From positions 1,302,001 through 1,366,000 of the forward strand of contig NC_003197.2 of the NCBI RefSeq assembly GCF_000006945.2: DNA of 64,000 nt, read 5' to 3'. The translations under genes and the position numbers were made by a program. Position 1 is the stretch's first letter. Each line of letters starts with the position of its first letter. A model generated the notes under the pieces. It made no database searches and had not been told where the DNA came from. It saw only the letters and a program-made list of their open reading frames with translations. The stretch comes from Salmonella enterica subsp. enterica serovar Typhimurium str. LT2. Lineage in GTDB: Bacteria > Pseudomonadota > Gammaproteobacteria > Enterobacterales > Enterobacteriaceae. Of the stretch, positions 9,173 to 18,850 are shown piece by piece.

Positions 9173-10036
9173 TTAATCGCTTATATCACTCACCTTCTTA
9201 TTCAATAAGCGGGAAGCCCGCCAGTAAATCAACAGCATGAGTCCCATCACAATGGTCAGCGTAATGCTGGTAGCCGCGCCAAACGGCCAATCGCGAATAT
9301 TCAGGAACTGTACCTTAATGACGTTACCAATCAGCAGGTTTTTCGCGCCACCCATTAAATCGGAGACGTAGAACAGGCCCATTGCCGGTAGCATCACGAG
9401 CAGGCAACCGGCGACAATGCCCGGCATGGTTAATGGAATAATGATGCGGATGAACGTTTGCATTTTACTGGCGCCGAGATCGCGTGCGGCCTCCAGTAGT
9501 GGTTTGTCGAGCTTCTCAATGCTGGAGTAGAGCGGCATGACCATAAATGGCAGCAAAATGTAAACCAGGCCGATAATAACGGCGCTCGGGGTGAACATGA
9601 TGCGAATCGGTGTATCAATCACGCCCAGCCACAGCAGGAATTCATTGAGATAACCTTTAGTGCTCAGGAATATTTTCAGCCCATAGATGCGGATCAGTGA
9701 GTTGGTCCAGAAAGGAACAATCAGCAAAAACAGCAATAACGGACGTATCTTTTCCGGTAACTTCGCCAGAAACCAGGCAAAAGGATAGCCCAGCACCAGG
9801 CAGGAGAGGGTGGCGATCAGCGCCATATTCAGAGAGTGCAGGAGCACTTCAAAATAGAGCGGATCGAGCAGGCGCGCGTAGTTATCCAGCGTAAAGACCA
9901 TCTTGACGAAACTGGCGTCGTCACGGGTCAGAAAGCTGGTGCCAATGATCATCAGGTTGGGCAGAAAAACAAATAACACAAGCCAACCGACGATAGTGAC
10001 AATCACTACATTCTGGAATTTACTTGTGTTCTTCAT
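9173..10036 (-). CDS. potB: Spermidine/putrescine ABC transporter permease PotB (altered C-terminus)
   Basis: Permease of 287 aa with six predicted helices and the EAA motif EAARDLGASKMQTFIR. It overlaps the end of potA by 17 bp. The last residues read LLNKKVSDISD, whereas the relic next to potC reads LNKKVELE. The sifA insertion therefore swapped the final three codons for six supplied by the insert. The membrane core is untouched, so function is expected to be kept. Confidence 0.94.
   Translation of the reverse strand: MKNTSKFQNVVIVTIVGWLVLFVFLPNLMIIGTSFLTRDDASFVKMVFTLDNYARLLDPLYFEVLLHSLNMALIATLSCLVLGYPFAWFLAKLPEKIRPLLLFLLIVPFWTNSLIRIYGLKIFLSTKGYLNEFLLWLGVIDTPIRIMFTPSAVIIGLVYILLPFMVMPLYSSIEKLDKPLLEAARDLGASKMQTFIRIIIPLTMPGIVAGCLLVMLPAMGLFYVSDLMGGAKNLLIGNVIKVQFLNIRDWPFGAATSITLTIVMGLMLLIYWRASRLLNKKVSDISD
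9191..9204. repeat. 14-bp direct repeat, potB-side edge of the sifA insert
   Basis: Second copy of CACCTTCTTATTCA, lying inside the potB reading frame where it encodes the NKKV region. It is identical to 7527-7540. Confidence 0.92.
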
Positions 10037-11156
10037 CAGCCAGTACGACCTCCCAGCTTTCTACCCAACTAATGGCCATTTTTTGGTCAAGTGAATGGTC
10101 GAAGTCAGGATCGTCTTCGTTGAAGAATTCGCTGACCATCACCATTTTGCCATTTTCCAGTTCAACCACCGACTCCAGCGTCATACCTTTATAATTGCGC
10201 TCGCGCACGTAGCCGATAAGCCCTTCGATGTGGTTATCATCGTTGATCTCTTCGACGCGTAGATCTTCCGGTCGCAGCAGGACGTTCAGTTTTTGGCCTG
10301 GTTCGACAGCGAAATTGACGTATATATTGCACTCCCGACCTTCTACGCTGGCGCGGACGCGCTGTTCATCAAGCCGTTCAATGACGGTTGCGTCAAAGCG
10401 GTTAATTTCGCCGATAAAACCGGCGACAAACAGGTTTTTTGGCTCTTCATAGATTTCACGCGGCGTGCCGTCTTGCTCAATCACGCCATTACGCATTACC
10501 ACGATACGATCGGACATGGTGAGCGCTTCTTCCTGATCGTGAGTGACAAAAACAAACGTGATACCGAGTTTACGCTGTAATGCTTTAAGCTCGTTCTGCA
10601 TTTGTTTGCGCAATTTATAGTCCAGCGCGGAAAGCGATTCATCCAGTAATAACAGGCGAGGTTTATTCACCACCGCGCGAGCGATAGCCACACGCTGCTG
10701 CTGTCCGCCGGAAAGCTGGTGCGGTTTACGTTGTGCAAACTCTTCAAGCTGCACCATACGCAGCGCATCGGTCACGCGAGGCGCTATCTCGGCGGCTGGC
10801 GTTTTTTGCATCCGTAAGCCAAACGCGACATTTTCAAACACCGTCATATGCGGAAATAAAGCGTAGCTTTGAAATACGGTATTTACATAACGATTTTCGG
10901 CGGGAACGTGGGTGATATCCTGGTTATCCAACATGATATGCCCGGCATCAACGGTTTCCAGGCCGGCAATCAGGCGAAGAACGGTTGTTTTACCGCAGCC
11001 GGAAGGGCCAAGCAGCGTGAGGAATTCGCCATTGTTAATGGTCAAATCCAGTTGCGAAATGACCTCTTTGCCATCGAAACTTTTGCTAATTCCCGACAAA
11101 AGCACCAGCGGTGAAAGCGAACGCGGTTGATTATTCAATTTCTTACTCTGTCCCAT
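10020..11156 (-). CDS. potA: Spermidine/putrescine ABC transporter ATPase PotA
   Basis: ATPase of 378 aa, first gene of the pot operon. It has Walker A GPSGCGKTT, signature LSGGQQQRVA and Walker B RLLLLDESLSALD, followed by a C-terminal TOBE-type regulatory domain that senses internal polyamines (about residues 250-370). It overlaps potB by 17 bp. It is divergent from pepT across about 250 bp. Confidence 0.95.
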   Translation of the reverse strand: MGQSKKLNNQPRSLSPLVLLSGISKSFDGKEVISQLDLTINNGEFLTLLGPSGCGKTTVLRLIAGLETVDAGHIMLDNQDITHVPAENRYVNTVFQSYALFPHMTVFENVAFGLRMQKTPAAEIAPRVTDALRMVQLEEFAQRKPHQLSGGQQQRVAIARAVVNKPRLLLLDESLSALDYKLRKQMQNELKALQRKLGITFVFVTHDQEEALTMSDRIVVMRNGVIEQDGTPREIYEEPKNLFVAGFIGEINRFDATVIERLDEQRVRASVEGRECNIYVNFAVEPGQKLNVLLRPEDLRVEEINDDNHIEGLIGYVRERNYKGMTLESVVELENGKMVMVSEFFNEDDPDFDHSLDQKMAISWVESWEVVLADEEHK

Positions 11157-11406
11157 GTAAACGCAACGGATGGCTGACCGCTGCGGGGTTTGTGGTTAAC
11201 CACCTTAATCACTCTTAATGAGGGCGGTCATTCTACGGCAAACCACTGTGATCGCCAATCCTTGTTGCGAATTACTGACTTAGCTTTATAGTCAGAAAGC
11301 GTGTCAAAGTGAAATATTCTTGTTTGCAGGGATAAAAGTGACCTGACGCAATATTTGTCTTTTCTTGCTTATTAATAATGTTGTCACGAAAAGTGAGGGT
11401 GACTGC
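11157..11406. promoter_or_regulatory. Divergent promoter region of potA and pepT
   Basis: A 250-bp AT-rich spacer between divergent genes that must hold both promoters. Family knowledge says pepT is induced anaerobically through FNR. A weak FNR-like sequence GTGACCTGACGCAA lies near 11338-11351, but only half of it fits the consensus well. No gene is seen here. Confidence 0.45.
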
Positions 11407-12636
11407 ATGGATAAACTACTTGAGCGTTTTTTACACTACGTATCGCTGGATACCCAATCAAAGTCGGGTGTTCGGCAGGTTCCCAGCACTGAGGGGCAGT
11501 GGAAGTTACTACGTTTGCTCAAACAGCAGCTCGAAGAGATGGGGCTGGTTAACATTACATTAAGTGAAAAAGGGACGTTGATGGCGACGCTCCCGGCCAA
11601 TGTTGAGGGGGATATTCCCGCCATTGGTTTTATCTCCCATGTGGATACCTCTCCGGATTTCAGCGGTAAAAACGTTAACCCGCAGATTGTCGAGAATTAT
11701 CGCGGCGGCGATATAGCATTAGGGATTGGCGATGAGGTGTTGTCACCCGTGATGTTCCCGGTACTGCATCAATTACTGGGACAGACGCTGATTACTACCG
11801 ATGGTAAGACATTGCTGGGCGCGGACGATAAAGCCGGCGTTGCGGAGATCATGACCGCGCTGGCGGTGCTGAAAGGTAATCCTATTCCCCACGGCGACAT
11901 TAAAGTGGCGTTTACGCCTGACGAAGAGGTAGGGAAAGGCGCGAAGCACTTCGATGTTGAGGCCTTTGGCGCGCAGTGGGCATATACGGTCGACGGCGGC
12001 GGCGTGGGAGAACTGGAGTTTGAAAACTTCAATGCCGCCTCGGTGAATATCAAAATCGTCGGCAATAACGTGCATCCCGGTACGGCAAAAGGCGTGATGG
12101 TCAATGCGCTGTCGTTGGCGGCGAGGATTCACGCGGAAGTGCCGGCGGATGAAGCGCCTGAAACCACCGAAGGTTACGAAGGGTTTTATCATCTGGCCAG
12201 CATGAAAGGCACCGTTGACCGGGCCGAAATGCACTACATCATTCGCGATTTCGACCGTAAGCAGTTTGAAGCGCGTAAACGCAAAATGATGGAGATTGCC
12301 AAAAAAGTCGGTAAGGGGCTGCATCCGGACTGCTATATCGAACTGGTGATTGAAGACAGTTATTACAATATGCGCGAAAAAGTAGTTGAACATCCGCATA
12401 TTCTCGATATCGCCCAGCAGGCCATGCGCGACTGTCATATTACGCCGGAGATGAAACCGATTCGCGGCGGTACAGACGGGGCGCAACTGTCGTTTATGGG
12501 TCTGCCATGTCCTAATCTCTTTACCGGCGGATATAACTATCATGGTAAACATGAGTTTGTGACGCTGGAGGGGATGGAAAAAGCGGTACAGGTGATTGTG
12601 CGTATCGCGGAGCTGACGGCTAAGCGCGGGCAGTAG
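11407..12636 (+). CDS. pepT: Peptidase T, tripeptide aminopeptidase
   Basis: M20-family zinc aminopeptidase, 409 aa, that cleaves N-terminal residues from tripeptides. Metal and catalytic motifs are visible: SHVDTS, ADDKAG, TPDEEVGKG, RGGTDGAQLS and YHGKHEF. The frame opens at 11365, but GAGGGTGACTGC just before the ATG at 11407 and the usual start MDKLLERFLHYVS fix the start there. It is followed four bases later by the TPR gene. Confidence 0.95.
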   Translation: MDKLLERFLHYVSLDTQSKSGVRQVPSTEGQWKLLRLLKQQLEEMGLVNITLSEKGTLMATLPANVEGDIPAIGFISHVDTSPDFSGKNVNPQIVENYRGGDIALGIGDEVLSPVMFPVLHQLLGQTLITTDGKTLLGADDKAGVAEIMTALAVLKGNPIPHGDIKVAFTPDEEVGKGAKHFDVEAFGAQWAYTVDGGGVGELEFENFNAASVNIKIVGNNVHPGTAKGVMVNALSLAARIHAEVPADEAPETTEGYEGFYHLASMKGTVDRAEMHYIIRDFDRKQFEARKRKMMEIAKKVGKGLHPDCYIELVIEDSYYNMREKVVEHPHILDIAQQAMRDCHITPEMKPIRGGTDGAQLSFMGLPCPNLFTGGYNYHGKHEFVTLEGMEKAVQVIVRIAELTAKRGQ

Positions 12637-12639
12637 CGA

Positions 12640-13974
12640 ATGTTACGCATTGTGGTGAAGCGTTTTATTATTTATGGCGGGATATTTTCCGCCATAAATT
12701 TTTCTGCCTGGAGCGCCGAATATACGCCTTCCTGGTCCCAGCGCCAGCAACAATCTGCAGCATGTTTTATGACTGGCGATGAAACCTGCATGACGTTTAT
12801 TGATGATGCGGTGAGGCTGGCCTCGCAGCAATATGGCAAACGCTCAATACAGCTTGTTCGTAGCCTGCTATTACAAAGCGATATTTATCAATGGCTGGGT
12901 AAACCGGAGTTAACGCCGCAAATGCTGCTGCGAGCGCGGGCAATAATGAAAACATTTCCGGCGGACACTTATCCGGGCGATCGGGCCGATATGTTTGAAC
13001 ACCTGGCGGCCTTTAATGTTTACAGTGACGATCGTTATATAGAGTATTCACCGACAGAGCAGTGGCGATACGAGATCAAGGTTGATTACCGTCAGCAGAT
13101 AGCCTGGCAAGAGCAGGCATTAACGTGGCGTCTTAAAGACAAAAAGGCATCGACGGAAGCATTGGTTTATACCTTAAACAGGATGCGCGACGCTTATTCT
13201 GATGCGCTGGAAGAGCGGGATGTCGAATGTGATAGTGCGCGTAAAGCCTATTATTTGGCGAAGATAGACGCAACGGAGCGGCAGTGGCTGAGCGTTATTT
13301 TACGAGATAAAACCTGGGATAATCGTGAGCGCGTCGCCTCTTTTTTGCAGCAGAAAGCGGATATTGCTTATAATGCAGGGCATATTAGCGAGGCGATTAA
13401 TGCGCTAAGTCAGGCGCTAAAAATTGAGCAAACGCTTTATGGCGCCGAATTCGGCGAAATGACGGTTGACAGCAATAATCTTGCTGGCTTTTATGCACAG
13501 GGCCATCATTATAAGGAAGCGAAAGATCTCTACCTTAAACTTATCGCGTATTACCAGAGCCGTTTAACGCCAATGGCGACGGTAATATCACGATTACGCT
13601 TTTATTTGCCCGAAAACATCGACCTGGACAGTACCTCCCTCTATCTCCCATTGCTGGCAGAATATAAACGTCGGCAGTCCGACGTATCAATGGTGTTGTA
13701 TGGTATTTCGCTGCTTTATCAGAGTAATCAAGAACTTGAACAAGCAAAAGACTTTGCGGAACGCGCCTTTACGCTTGATGCCGTAGCTTATCCAGCAAAG
13801 ATGCAGTATGAACGATTACAGCAACTGGCTAATATTGCCGAAGGTCTTGGAGATAACGTACTGGCGCGGCGCTATCGGCAAATGTCATTTCGCCATCGAA
13901 TGGCCCACTCGATTTATCCGGGCGATCCGCAATATAACGATGTCGCCAAACCTGGCGGCGATCGTTGTGGATAG
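12640..13974 (+). CDS. Exported TPR-repeat protein of unknown function
   Basis: 444 aa starting four bases after pepT, so probably co-transcribed. Residues 5-25 form a hydrophobic signal segment ending near SAWSA. The rest is helical and repeat-like: SEAINALSQALKIEQTLYG, HHYKEAKDLYLKLIAYY and QELEQAKDFAERAFTLD resemble tetratricopeptide units at about residues 245-400. Only a few cysteines occur. E. coli has no equivalent in this position that I recall; it corresponds to the LT2 locus after pepT (STM1228 by memory). A periplasmic protein-protein interaction role is an inference; no catalytic motif is seen. Confidence 0.8.
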   Translation: MLRIVVKRFIIYGGIFSAINFSAWSAEYTPSWSQRQQQSAACFMTGDETCMTFIDDAVRLASQQYGKRSIQLVRSLLLQSDIYQWLGKPELTPQMLLRARAIMKTFPADTYPGDRADMFEHLAAFNVYSDDRYIEYSPTEQWRYEIKVDYRQQIAWQEQALTWRLKDKKASTEALVYTLNRMRDAYSDALEERDVECDSARKAYYLAKIDATERQWLSVILRDKTWDNRERVASFLQQKADIAYNAGHISEAINALSQALKIEQTLYGAEFGEMTVDSNNLAGFYAQGHHYKEAKDLYLKLIAYYQSRLTPMATVISRLRFYLPENIDLDSTSLYLPLLAEYKRRQSDVSMVLYGISLLYQSNQELEQAKDFAERAFTLDAVAYPAKMQYERLQQLANIAEGLGDNVLARRYRQMSFRHRMAHSIYPGDPQYNDVAKPGGDRCG

Positions 13975-14013
13975 TTTGCGTCAGCCCGGCGGTCGCCGGG
14001 CATTGCGATGTTC

Positions 14014-15135
14014 TTATCCTTCGAAGAACCAGTACCCGCTATTCACCAGCGCCGCCAGCATCGCGAGGAAGGACGGGTCTTCCAGCGCATCGCCGAAGTT
14101 TTCAGCGGTCAGTGCAATATGACTGGCGAGCGCCTCCAGAGCGGGGCGATGCGGAGAGTCTATTTTTTCGCCATTCGCATAGACCTCATCGCCGATACGC
14201 AATACGCGAAGCCCGCCGAGACGTACTAATACCTCGCCTTGCTTTAAGGCATCGTAAATTTCATCAGGCTGATACGGCGGCTCCGGCGGCGCAATATCCA
14301 GTTCGTGGCGTGACTGAGAGAGAAACTCGCCAAGCCACTGTTGGAAATGCGCGGGTTGATTGATCAAATCGAGCATCATATTACGCAGTTTATCCATCTC
14401 CTGCGGCAGGATATCCGCCGGATGCTTGCGGGACGGCATATCCGGATCGCTGTAGTATGTATTGCCCAACTCCCGTTGCAGGACGTAATCGGCAAAACCG
14501 CTGATCAGCTCACGGCTATTGGGCGCGCGAAAACCGACCGAATAGTTCATGGCGTTTTCCAGCGCATAGCCTTCATGCGGGAATCCTGGCGGAATATACA
14601 GAATGTCGCCCGGCTCCAGCTCTTCATCAATAATGGCCTCGAACGGTTCGACTTGTAACAGGTCGGGATGTGGGCAGTGCTGACGCATTTGCAGCTTTTC
14701 GCCCACGCGCCAGCGACGGCGACCGGTTCCCTGGATAATAAACACATCATACTGATCCAGATGCGGGCCAACGCCGCCGCCGGGAACGGAAAAGGAGATC
14801 ATCAGATCGTCGATACGCCAGTCCGGCAGAGCGCGGAACGGGCGCATCAACGCGGCGGTGGGTTCGTGCCAGTGGTTTACCGCCTGTACCAGCAGCGACC
14901 AGTTGCTCTCACCCAGATGATCGTAGCTTTCGAAAGGACCATGGCTGACCTGCCATTTGCCATCCTGATGGCTAACGAGTCGGCTGTCGATTTCGCTTTC
15001 CATCGCCAGCCCCGCCAGCTCATCCGGCGAGAGCGGATCGATAAAGTTGCTAAACCCACGTTTTAAGACCACCGGGCGTTTTTGCCAGTGGCGTTCAAGA
15101 AAGTCGGGCCAGTTAAGAGTTAATTGGTATTCCAT
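14014..15135 (-). CDS. roxA: Ribosomal protein L16 arginine hydroxylase RoxA (YcfD)
   Basis: JmjC-type 2-oxoglutarate/Fe(II) dioxygenase, 373 aa, that hydroxylates an arginine of ribosomal protein L16. The iron-binding HxD lies in GGGVGPHLDQYDVFIIQG and the distal histidine in the GFPHEGYALENAMNYSVGFR region. The upstream codons to 15165 are discounted because family members begin MEYQLTLNWPDFL (ATG at 15135). It lies 80 bp after phoQ on the same strand. Confidence 0.92.
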   Translation of the reverse strand: MEYQLTLNWPDFLERHWQKRPVVLKRGFSNFIDPLSPDELAGLAMESEIDSRLVSHQDGKWQVSHGPFESYDHLGESNWSLLVQAVNHWHEPTAALMRPFRALPDWRIDDLMISFSVPGGGVGPHLDQYDVFIIQGTGRRRWRVGEKLQMRQHCPHPDLLQVEPFEAIIDEELEPGDILYIPPGFPHEGYALENAMNYSVGFRAPNSRELISGFADYVLQRELGNTYYSDPDMPSRKHPADILPQEMDKLRNMMLDLINQPAHFQQWLGEFLSQSRHELDIAPPEPPYQPDEIYDALKQGEVLVRLGGLRVLRIGDEVYANGEKIDSPHRPALEALASHIALTAENFGDALEDPSFLAMLAALVNSGYWFFEG

Positions 15136-15215
15136 GTTAAGTATCCGCAGGCTGGTATCTGACACCGATTATAACGGATGCTTAACGAGATGCGTGGAAG
15201 AACGCACAGAAATGT

Positions 15216-16679
15216 TTATTCCTCTTTCTGTGTGGGATGCTGTCGGCCAAAAACGACCTCCATACGGGCGCCACCGAGCAGACTGTCGCTGGCAATGATC
15301 TGCCCGGCGTATTGTTCCGTAATCTCGCGCGCGACAGCCAGCCCCACGCCTTGTCCTGGTCGTAGGGTATCGGCGCGCTGACCGCGATCAAACACCAGGG
15401 AACGTTTGCTGTGGGGAATGCCTGGGCCGTCATCTTCGACGAAAATATGCAAATGATCGTCGGTCTGGCGAGCCGAAATCTCGACAAACTCCAGACAATA
15501 TTTACAAGCGTTGTCCAGTACGTTGCCCATCACTTCGACAAAGTCGTTTTGCTCGCCGACAAAACTGATTTCTGGTGAAATATCCATACTGATATTCACC
15601 CCTTTACGCTGATAAACTTTATTTAGCGCAGAAATCAGGTTATCTAACAACGGCGCGACGGGATGCAGTTCGCGGCTTAACAACACGCCGCTACCGCGCA
15701 TACTGGCGCGATGCAGATAATAGCCGATCTGCTGGGAAATCCGGCTGATCTGTTCCAGCATCACCGGTTCAGCTTTGCTGACGCTCATCTTTTCGTTGCG
15801 TAAAGAGCGTAACGTACTCTGCAAAACCGCGAGCGGCGTTTTTAAACTGTGCGTCAGGTCGGTCAGGGTCGTGCGGTATTTGTTATAACGTTCACGCTCG
15901 CTTTTGAGCAGTTGATTAAGGTTGCGCACAAGGCTGGTCAGCTCACGCGTCGTCTCCGGATTGAGCATTTCGCGGTGATGATCTTCAAGCTCGCGGACTT
16001 CCCGCGCCAGCGCCTCGATAGGGCGTAAGCTCCACCAGGCGGCGATCCACAGTAAAGGAATGACTAACAGTAAATTGGCGGCCAGCACGTATACGAACCA
16101 GCTCCACACCATATAGGAGCGTTTTAGTTCTATCGGAATGGTATCGACCACCACGATGGTTAACTGCGGCATCCGCGCCGTGGCAGGATAAATATTTACC
16201 GCTACCGAGTGGGTCATCTCGGCATCATCGTCATCTTCACGTACTTCTTTGAGTTTTTCCTGCGCGGAATGGTCTTCGCTCAACAGCGTGCTGGTGGCGT
16301 CTACGTTGGTTTCAATTTCATGGAAGCCGTTCGTTTTTAACCATTCCGGTTGAATGCTTTTAATCAGCCAGGGAATGTTGCGCTGCGTCCATAATAATTT
16401 GCCCGTTTCATCGTAAATCAGCGTCATGGTCGGGCTTTGCATGTCCAGATTTTCAGGCAGCTCAACGCTGATTTTATTATTTTCCCATTTGGCGAGGGTA
16501 TAAAACAGGTTGCTTTCGCCGCGCAGCAAACGAAAGGTGGTTTTATCAAAACTTACGCTATAGCCGACCAGCGCCACTATGCCATATGCCAAAGAAAGCA
16601 CCAGCACGACGCCGGCTGTCGCCAGCAAAAAACGAACCCGCAGCGACAGCGGCAGAAAATGGCGAGCAAATTTATTCAT
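15216..16679 (-). CDS. phoQ: Virulence sensor histidine kinase PhoQ
   Basis: Membrane sensor, 487 aa, for low Mg2+, acid pH and antimicrobial peptides. There are two membrane segments (about residues 17-43 and 190-215) around a periplasmic PAS-like domain. That domain carries the acidic patch EDDDDAEM near residues 147-154, which binds divalent cations and peptides. Cytoplasmic HAMP is followed by the phospho-histidine in [13 protein letters not shown] and the ATP-binding box EDDGPGIP. The start overlaps the phoP stop by one base, a coupled phoP-phoQ pair. Confidence 0.97.
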
Positions 16680-17353
16680 TAGCGCAATTCAAAAAGATAT
16701 CCTTGTCCGCGTACGGTGGTAATGACATCGTGCGGATACTGGGCCTGTATTTTTTTCCGCAGACGCCCCATGAGAACATCAATGGTATGACTTTCCCGCA
16801 GTTCCGCATCCGGATACAGCTGAAGCATCAGCGAATCTTTGCTGACCACTTTACCGTTGTTACGGATAAGCGTTTCCATAATGGTGTATTCGAACGCCGT
16901 GAGTTTGATGACCTCTTCATTGACGGATAATTCCCGGCGTGAGAGATCCACCTGGAACGGCGGGATGTTGATCACCTGGGAGGCCAGACCGCTATTACGG
17001 CGCATTAACGCCTGCATACGCGCCATTACCTCTTCGATGTGGAATGGCTTCGTCACGTAGTCATCGGCCCCGGAGCTGAGAACCTCGACTTTATCCTGCC
17101 AGCCTTCGCGCGCGGTTAACACCAGAACCGGCAGTGAAACATCACTGCTGCGCCAGCGGCGTATTAAGGAAAGGCCGTCTTCATCCGGCAGACCTAAATC
17201 GACAATAGCGATATCCGGAAGGTGTTCATTAAGGTAGTAATCAGCTTCCCTGGCATCTTCTGCGGCATCGACCTGGTGACCTGAATCCTGGAGCTGAACC
17301 TTCAGGTGGTGGCGTAATAATGCATTATCCTCTACAACCAGTACGCGCATCAT
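16679..17353 (-). CDS. phoP: Virulence response regulator PhoP
   Basis: OmpR-family regulator, 224 aa. Its receiver domain has acidic residues in VVEDN, the phospho-acceptor Asp in [12 protein letters not shown] and Lys in YVTKPF. The C-terminal winged helix (from about residue 125) ends [11 protein letters not shown]. It controls many genes in the virulence island of this same window, pagC and pagD among them by established knowledge. A PhoP box upstream (17413-17429) shows autoregulation. Confidence 0.97.
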
Positions 17354-17412
17354 CTCTTCTCCCTTGTGTTAACAATAAGAACAGTCTAGCGTTGATTATG
17401 GTGCTTTGGGGA

Positions 17413-17429
17413 TAAACAGTTAATAAACC
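17413..17429 (-). promoter_or_regulatory. PhoP box of the autoregulated phoPQ promoter
   Basis: On the minus strand GGTTTA (17429-17424), five bases TTAAC, then TGTTTA (17418-17413) match the PhoP tandem repeat (G/T)GTTTA-N5-(G/T)GTTTA. A CATAAT -10 element lies about 12 bases further on, the usual arrangement for class-I PhoP promoters. Confidence 0.88.
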
Positions 17430-17440
17430 AGACAAATAGT

Positions 17441-17467
17441 CACCCTCTTTCTGAAGAAAAGAGGGTG
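17441..17467. terminator. Stem-loop between purB and phoP
   Basis: CACCCTCTTT (17441-17450) pairs with AAAGAGGGTG ending at 17467. It lies ten bases after the purB stop on the minus strand. No good T-run follows, so it may attenuate rather than stop purB transcription; read-through would enter phoP. Confidence 0.55.
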
Positions 17468-17476
17468 AGGCAGGCA

Positions 17477-18847
17477 TTATTTAAGTTCGTCGACCAGAGT
17501 CACAGCGCGACCGATATAATTTGCCGGCGTCATGGCTTTAAGGCGCGTTTTTTCTGCTTCCGGCAGGGCCAGACTATCAATAAACTGTTTCATTCCTTCG
17601 GCATCAACACGCTTGCCACGGGTCAACTCTTTCAGTTTTTCATATGGTTTTTCAATACCATAGCGGCGCATGACGGTCTGGATCGGTTCGGCTAATACTT
17701 CCCAGTTGTGATCCAGTTCGTCAAGCAGATGATCGCGGTTTACTTCCAGCTTGCTGACGCCCTTCAGGGTGGACTGATAAGCGATAAGCGCATAGCCGAT
17801 GCCGACACCCAGGTTACGCAGGACGGTTGAGTCGGTCAGATCGCGCTGCCAGCGGGAAACCGGCAGTTTGTTTGCCAGATGGTGCAACACTGCGTTAGAC
17901 AGACCGAGGTTGCCTTCTGAGTTTTCAAAGTCAATGGGGTTAACTTTATGCGGCATGGTAGAAGAACCGATCTCCCCGGCGATGGTTTTCTGTTTGAAAT
18001 GGTTCAACGCAATATAGCCCCAGACATCGCGATCGAAATCGATCAGGATGGTGTTAAAGCGCGCGATACAGTCAAACAGTTCCGCAATATAATCATGTGG
18101 TTCAATCTGGGTGGTGTAAGGGTTCCACTGGATGCCCAGCGAGGTGACGAACTCTTCGCTGAACTGATGCCAGTCAACTTCCGGATAGGCGGCGATATGC
18201 GCGTTATAGTTGCCTACGGCGCCGTTGATTTTACCGAGGATCTCCACCTGGTTGAGCTGGCGGAACTGACGCTCCATCCGATACGCCACGTTCGCCATCT
18301 CTTTACCCAGAGTGGAAGGTGTTGCCGGCTGGCCGTGGGTGCGGGAGAGTAGAGGAATATCGCGATACTGCGTGGCGAGATCTTTAACCGCGTTAATCAC
18401 CTGACGCCAGTAAGGCAGGATCACTTCATCGCGCGCGGTTTTGAGCATTAACGCGTGCGACAGGTTGTTAATGTCCTCAGAAGTGCAGGCAAAGTGGATA
18501 AATTCGGAAACGTCATGTAGCGCCGGGATCGCGGCGACTTTTTCTTTCAGGAAATACTCAACTGCCTTCACATCATGGTTAGTCGTACGCTCAATGGTTT
18601 TAATGCGCGCGGCATCTTCTTCATTGAAGTTTGCCACAAGCGTATCCAGGTAACCGTTTGCGTCGGCAGCAAAAGCAGGAACTTCCTTGATCGCTGCGTG
18701 CGCGGCTAATTTCTGCAGCCAACGTACTTCGACTTGTACACGAAATTTCAGCAAACCGTATTCGCTAAAAATTCCGCGCAGCGCGCTGACTTTATCGCCG
18801 TAGCGTCCATCGACAGGGGAAACGGCGGTCAGTGAGGATAATTCCAT
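17477..18847 (-). CDS. purB: Adenylosuccinate lyase PurB
   Basis: Enzyme of purine synthesis, 456 aa, that splits adenylosuccinate to AMP and SAICAR to AICAR. The fumarase/aspartase signature GSSTMPHKVNP and the histidine motif SRTHGQPATPST are visible. Family length is normal. It begins three bases after the hflD stop, in the conserved hflD-purB order. Confidence 0.96.
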   Translation of the reverse strand: MELSSLTAVSPVDGRYGDKVSALRGIFSEYGLLKFRVQVEVRWLQKLAAHAAIKEVPAFAADANGYLDTLVANFNEEDAARIKTIERTTNHDVKAVEYFLKEKVAAIPALHDVSEFIHFACTSEDINNLSHALMLKTARDEVILPYWRQVINAVKDLATQYRDIPLLSRTHGQPATPSTLGKEMANVAYRMERQFRQLNQVEILGKINGAVGNYNAHIAAYPEVDWHQFSEEFVTSLGIQWNPYTTQIEPHDYIAELFDCIARFNTILIDFDRDVWGYIALNHFKQKTIAGEIGSSTMPHKVNPIDFENSEGNLGLSNAVLHHLANKLPVSRWQRDLTDSTVLRNLGVGIGYALIAYQSTLKGVSKLEVNRDHLLDELDHNWEVLAEPIQTVMRRYGIEKPYEKLKELTRGKRVDAEGMKQFIDSLALPEAEKTRLKAMTPANYIGRAVTLVDELK

Positions 18848-18850
18848 AGA

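Larger units (their letters stand above)
7527..9204. mobile_element. sifA-bearing insertion splitting potB and potC
   Basis: Segment bounded by the 14-bp direct repeats at 7527-7540 and 9191-9204. One repeat unit plus the insert is 1664 bp. The content is AT-richer than the flanking pot genes and carries only sifA (minus strand). There is no transposase, integrase or terminal inverted repeat. The flanks at 7541-7833 and 8845-9172 hold no convincing further gene; the latter contains a strong hairpin at 9107-9140. Removing the segment and one repeat would restore a potB ending KKVELE overlapping the potC start. A duplicated insertion target is the simplest reading, and repeats flanking sifA are reported in the literature. 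Confidence 0.85.

Noticed and set aside
11330..11360. FNR box for pepT
   Set aside because: Only a weak half-match (GTGAC...GCAA); regulation is known but the exact site cannot be defended from sequence.
11773..12552. 259-codon minus-strand open frame inside pepT
   Set aside because: Shadow of pepT with no start signal and no recognisable domain.
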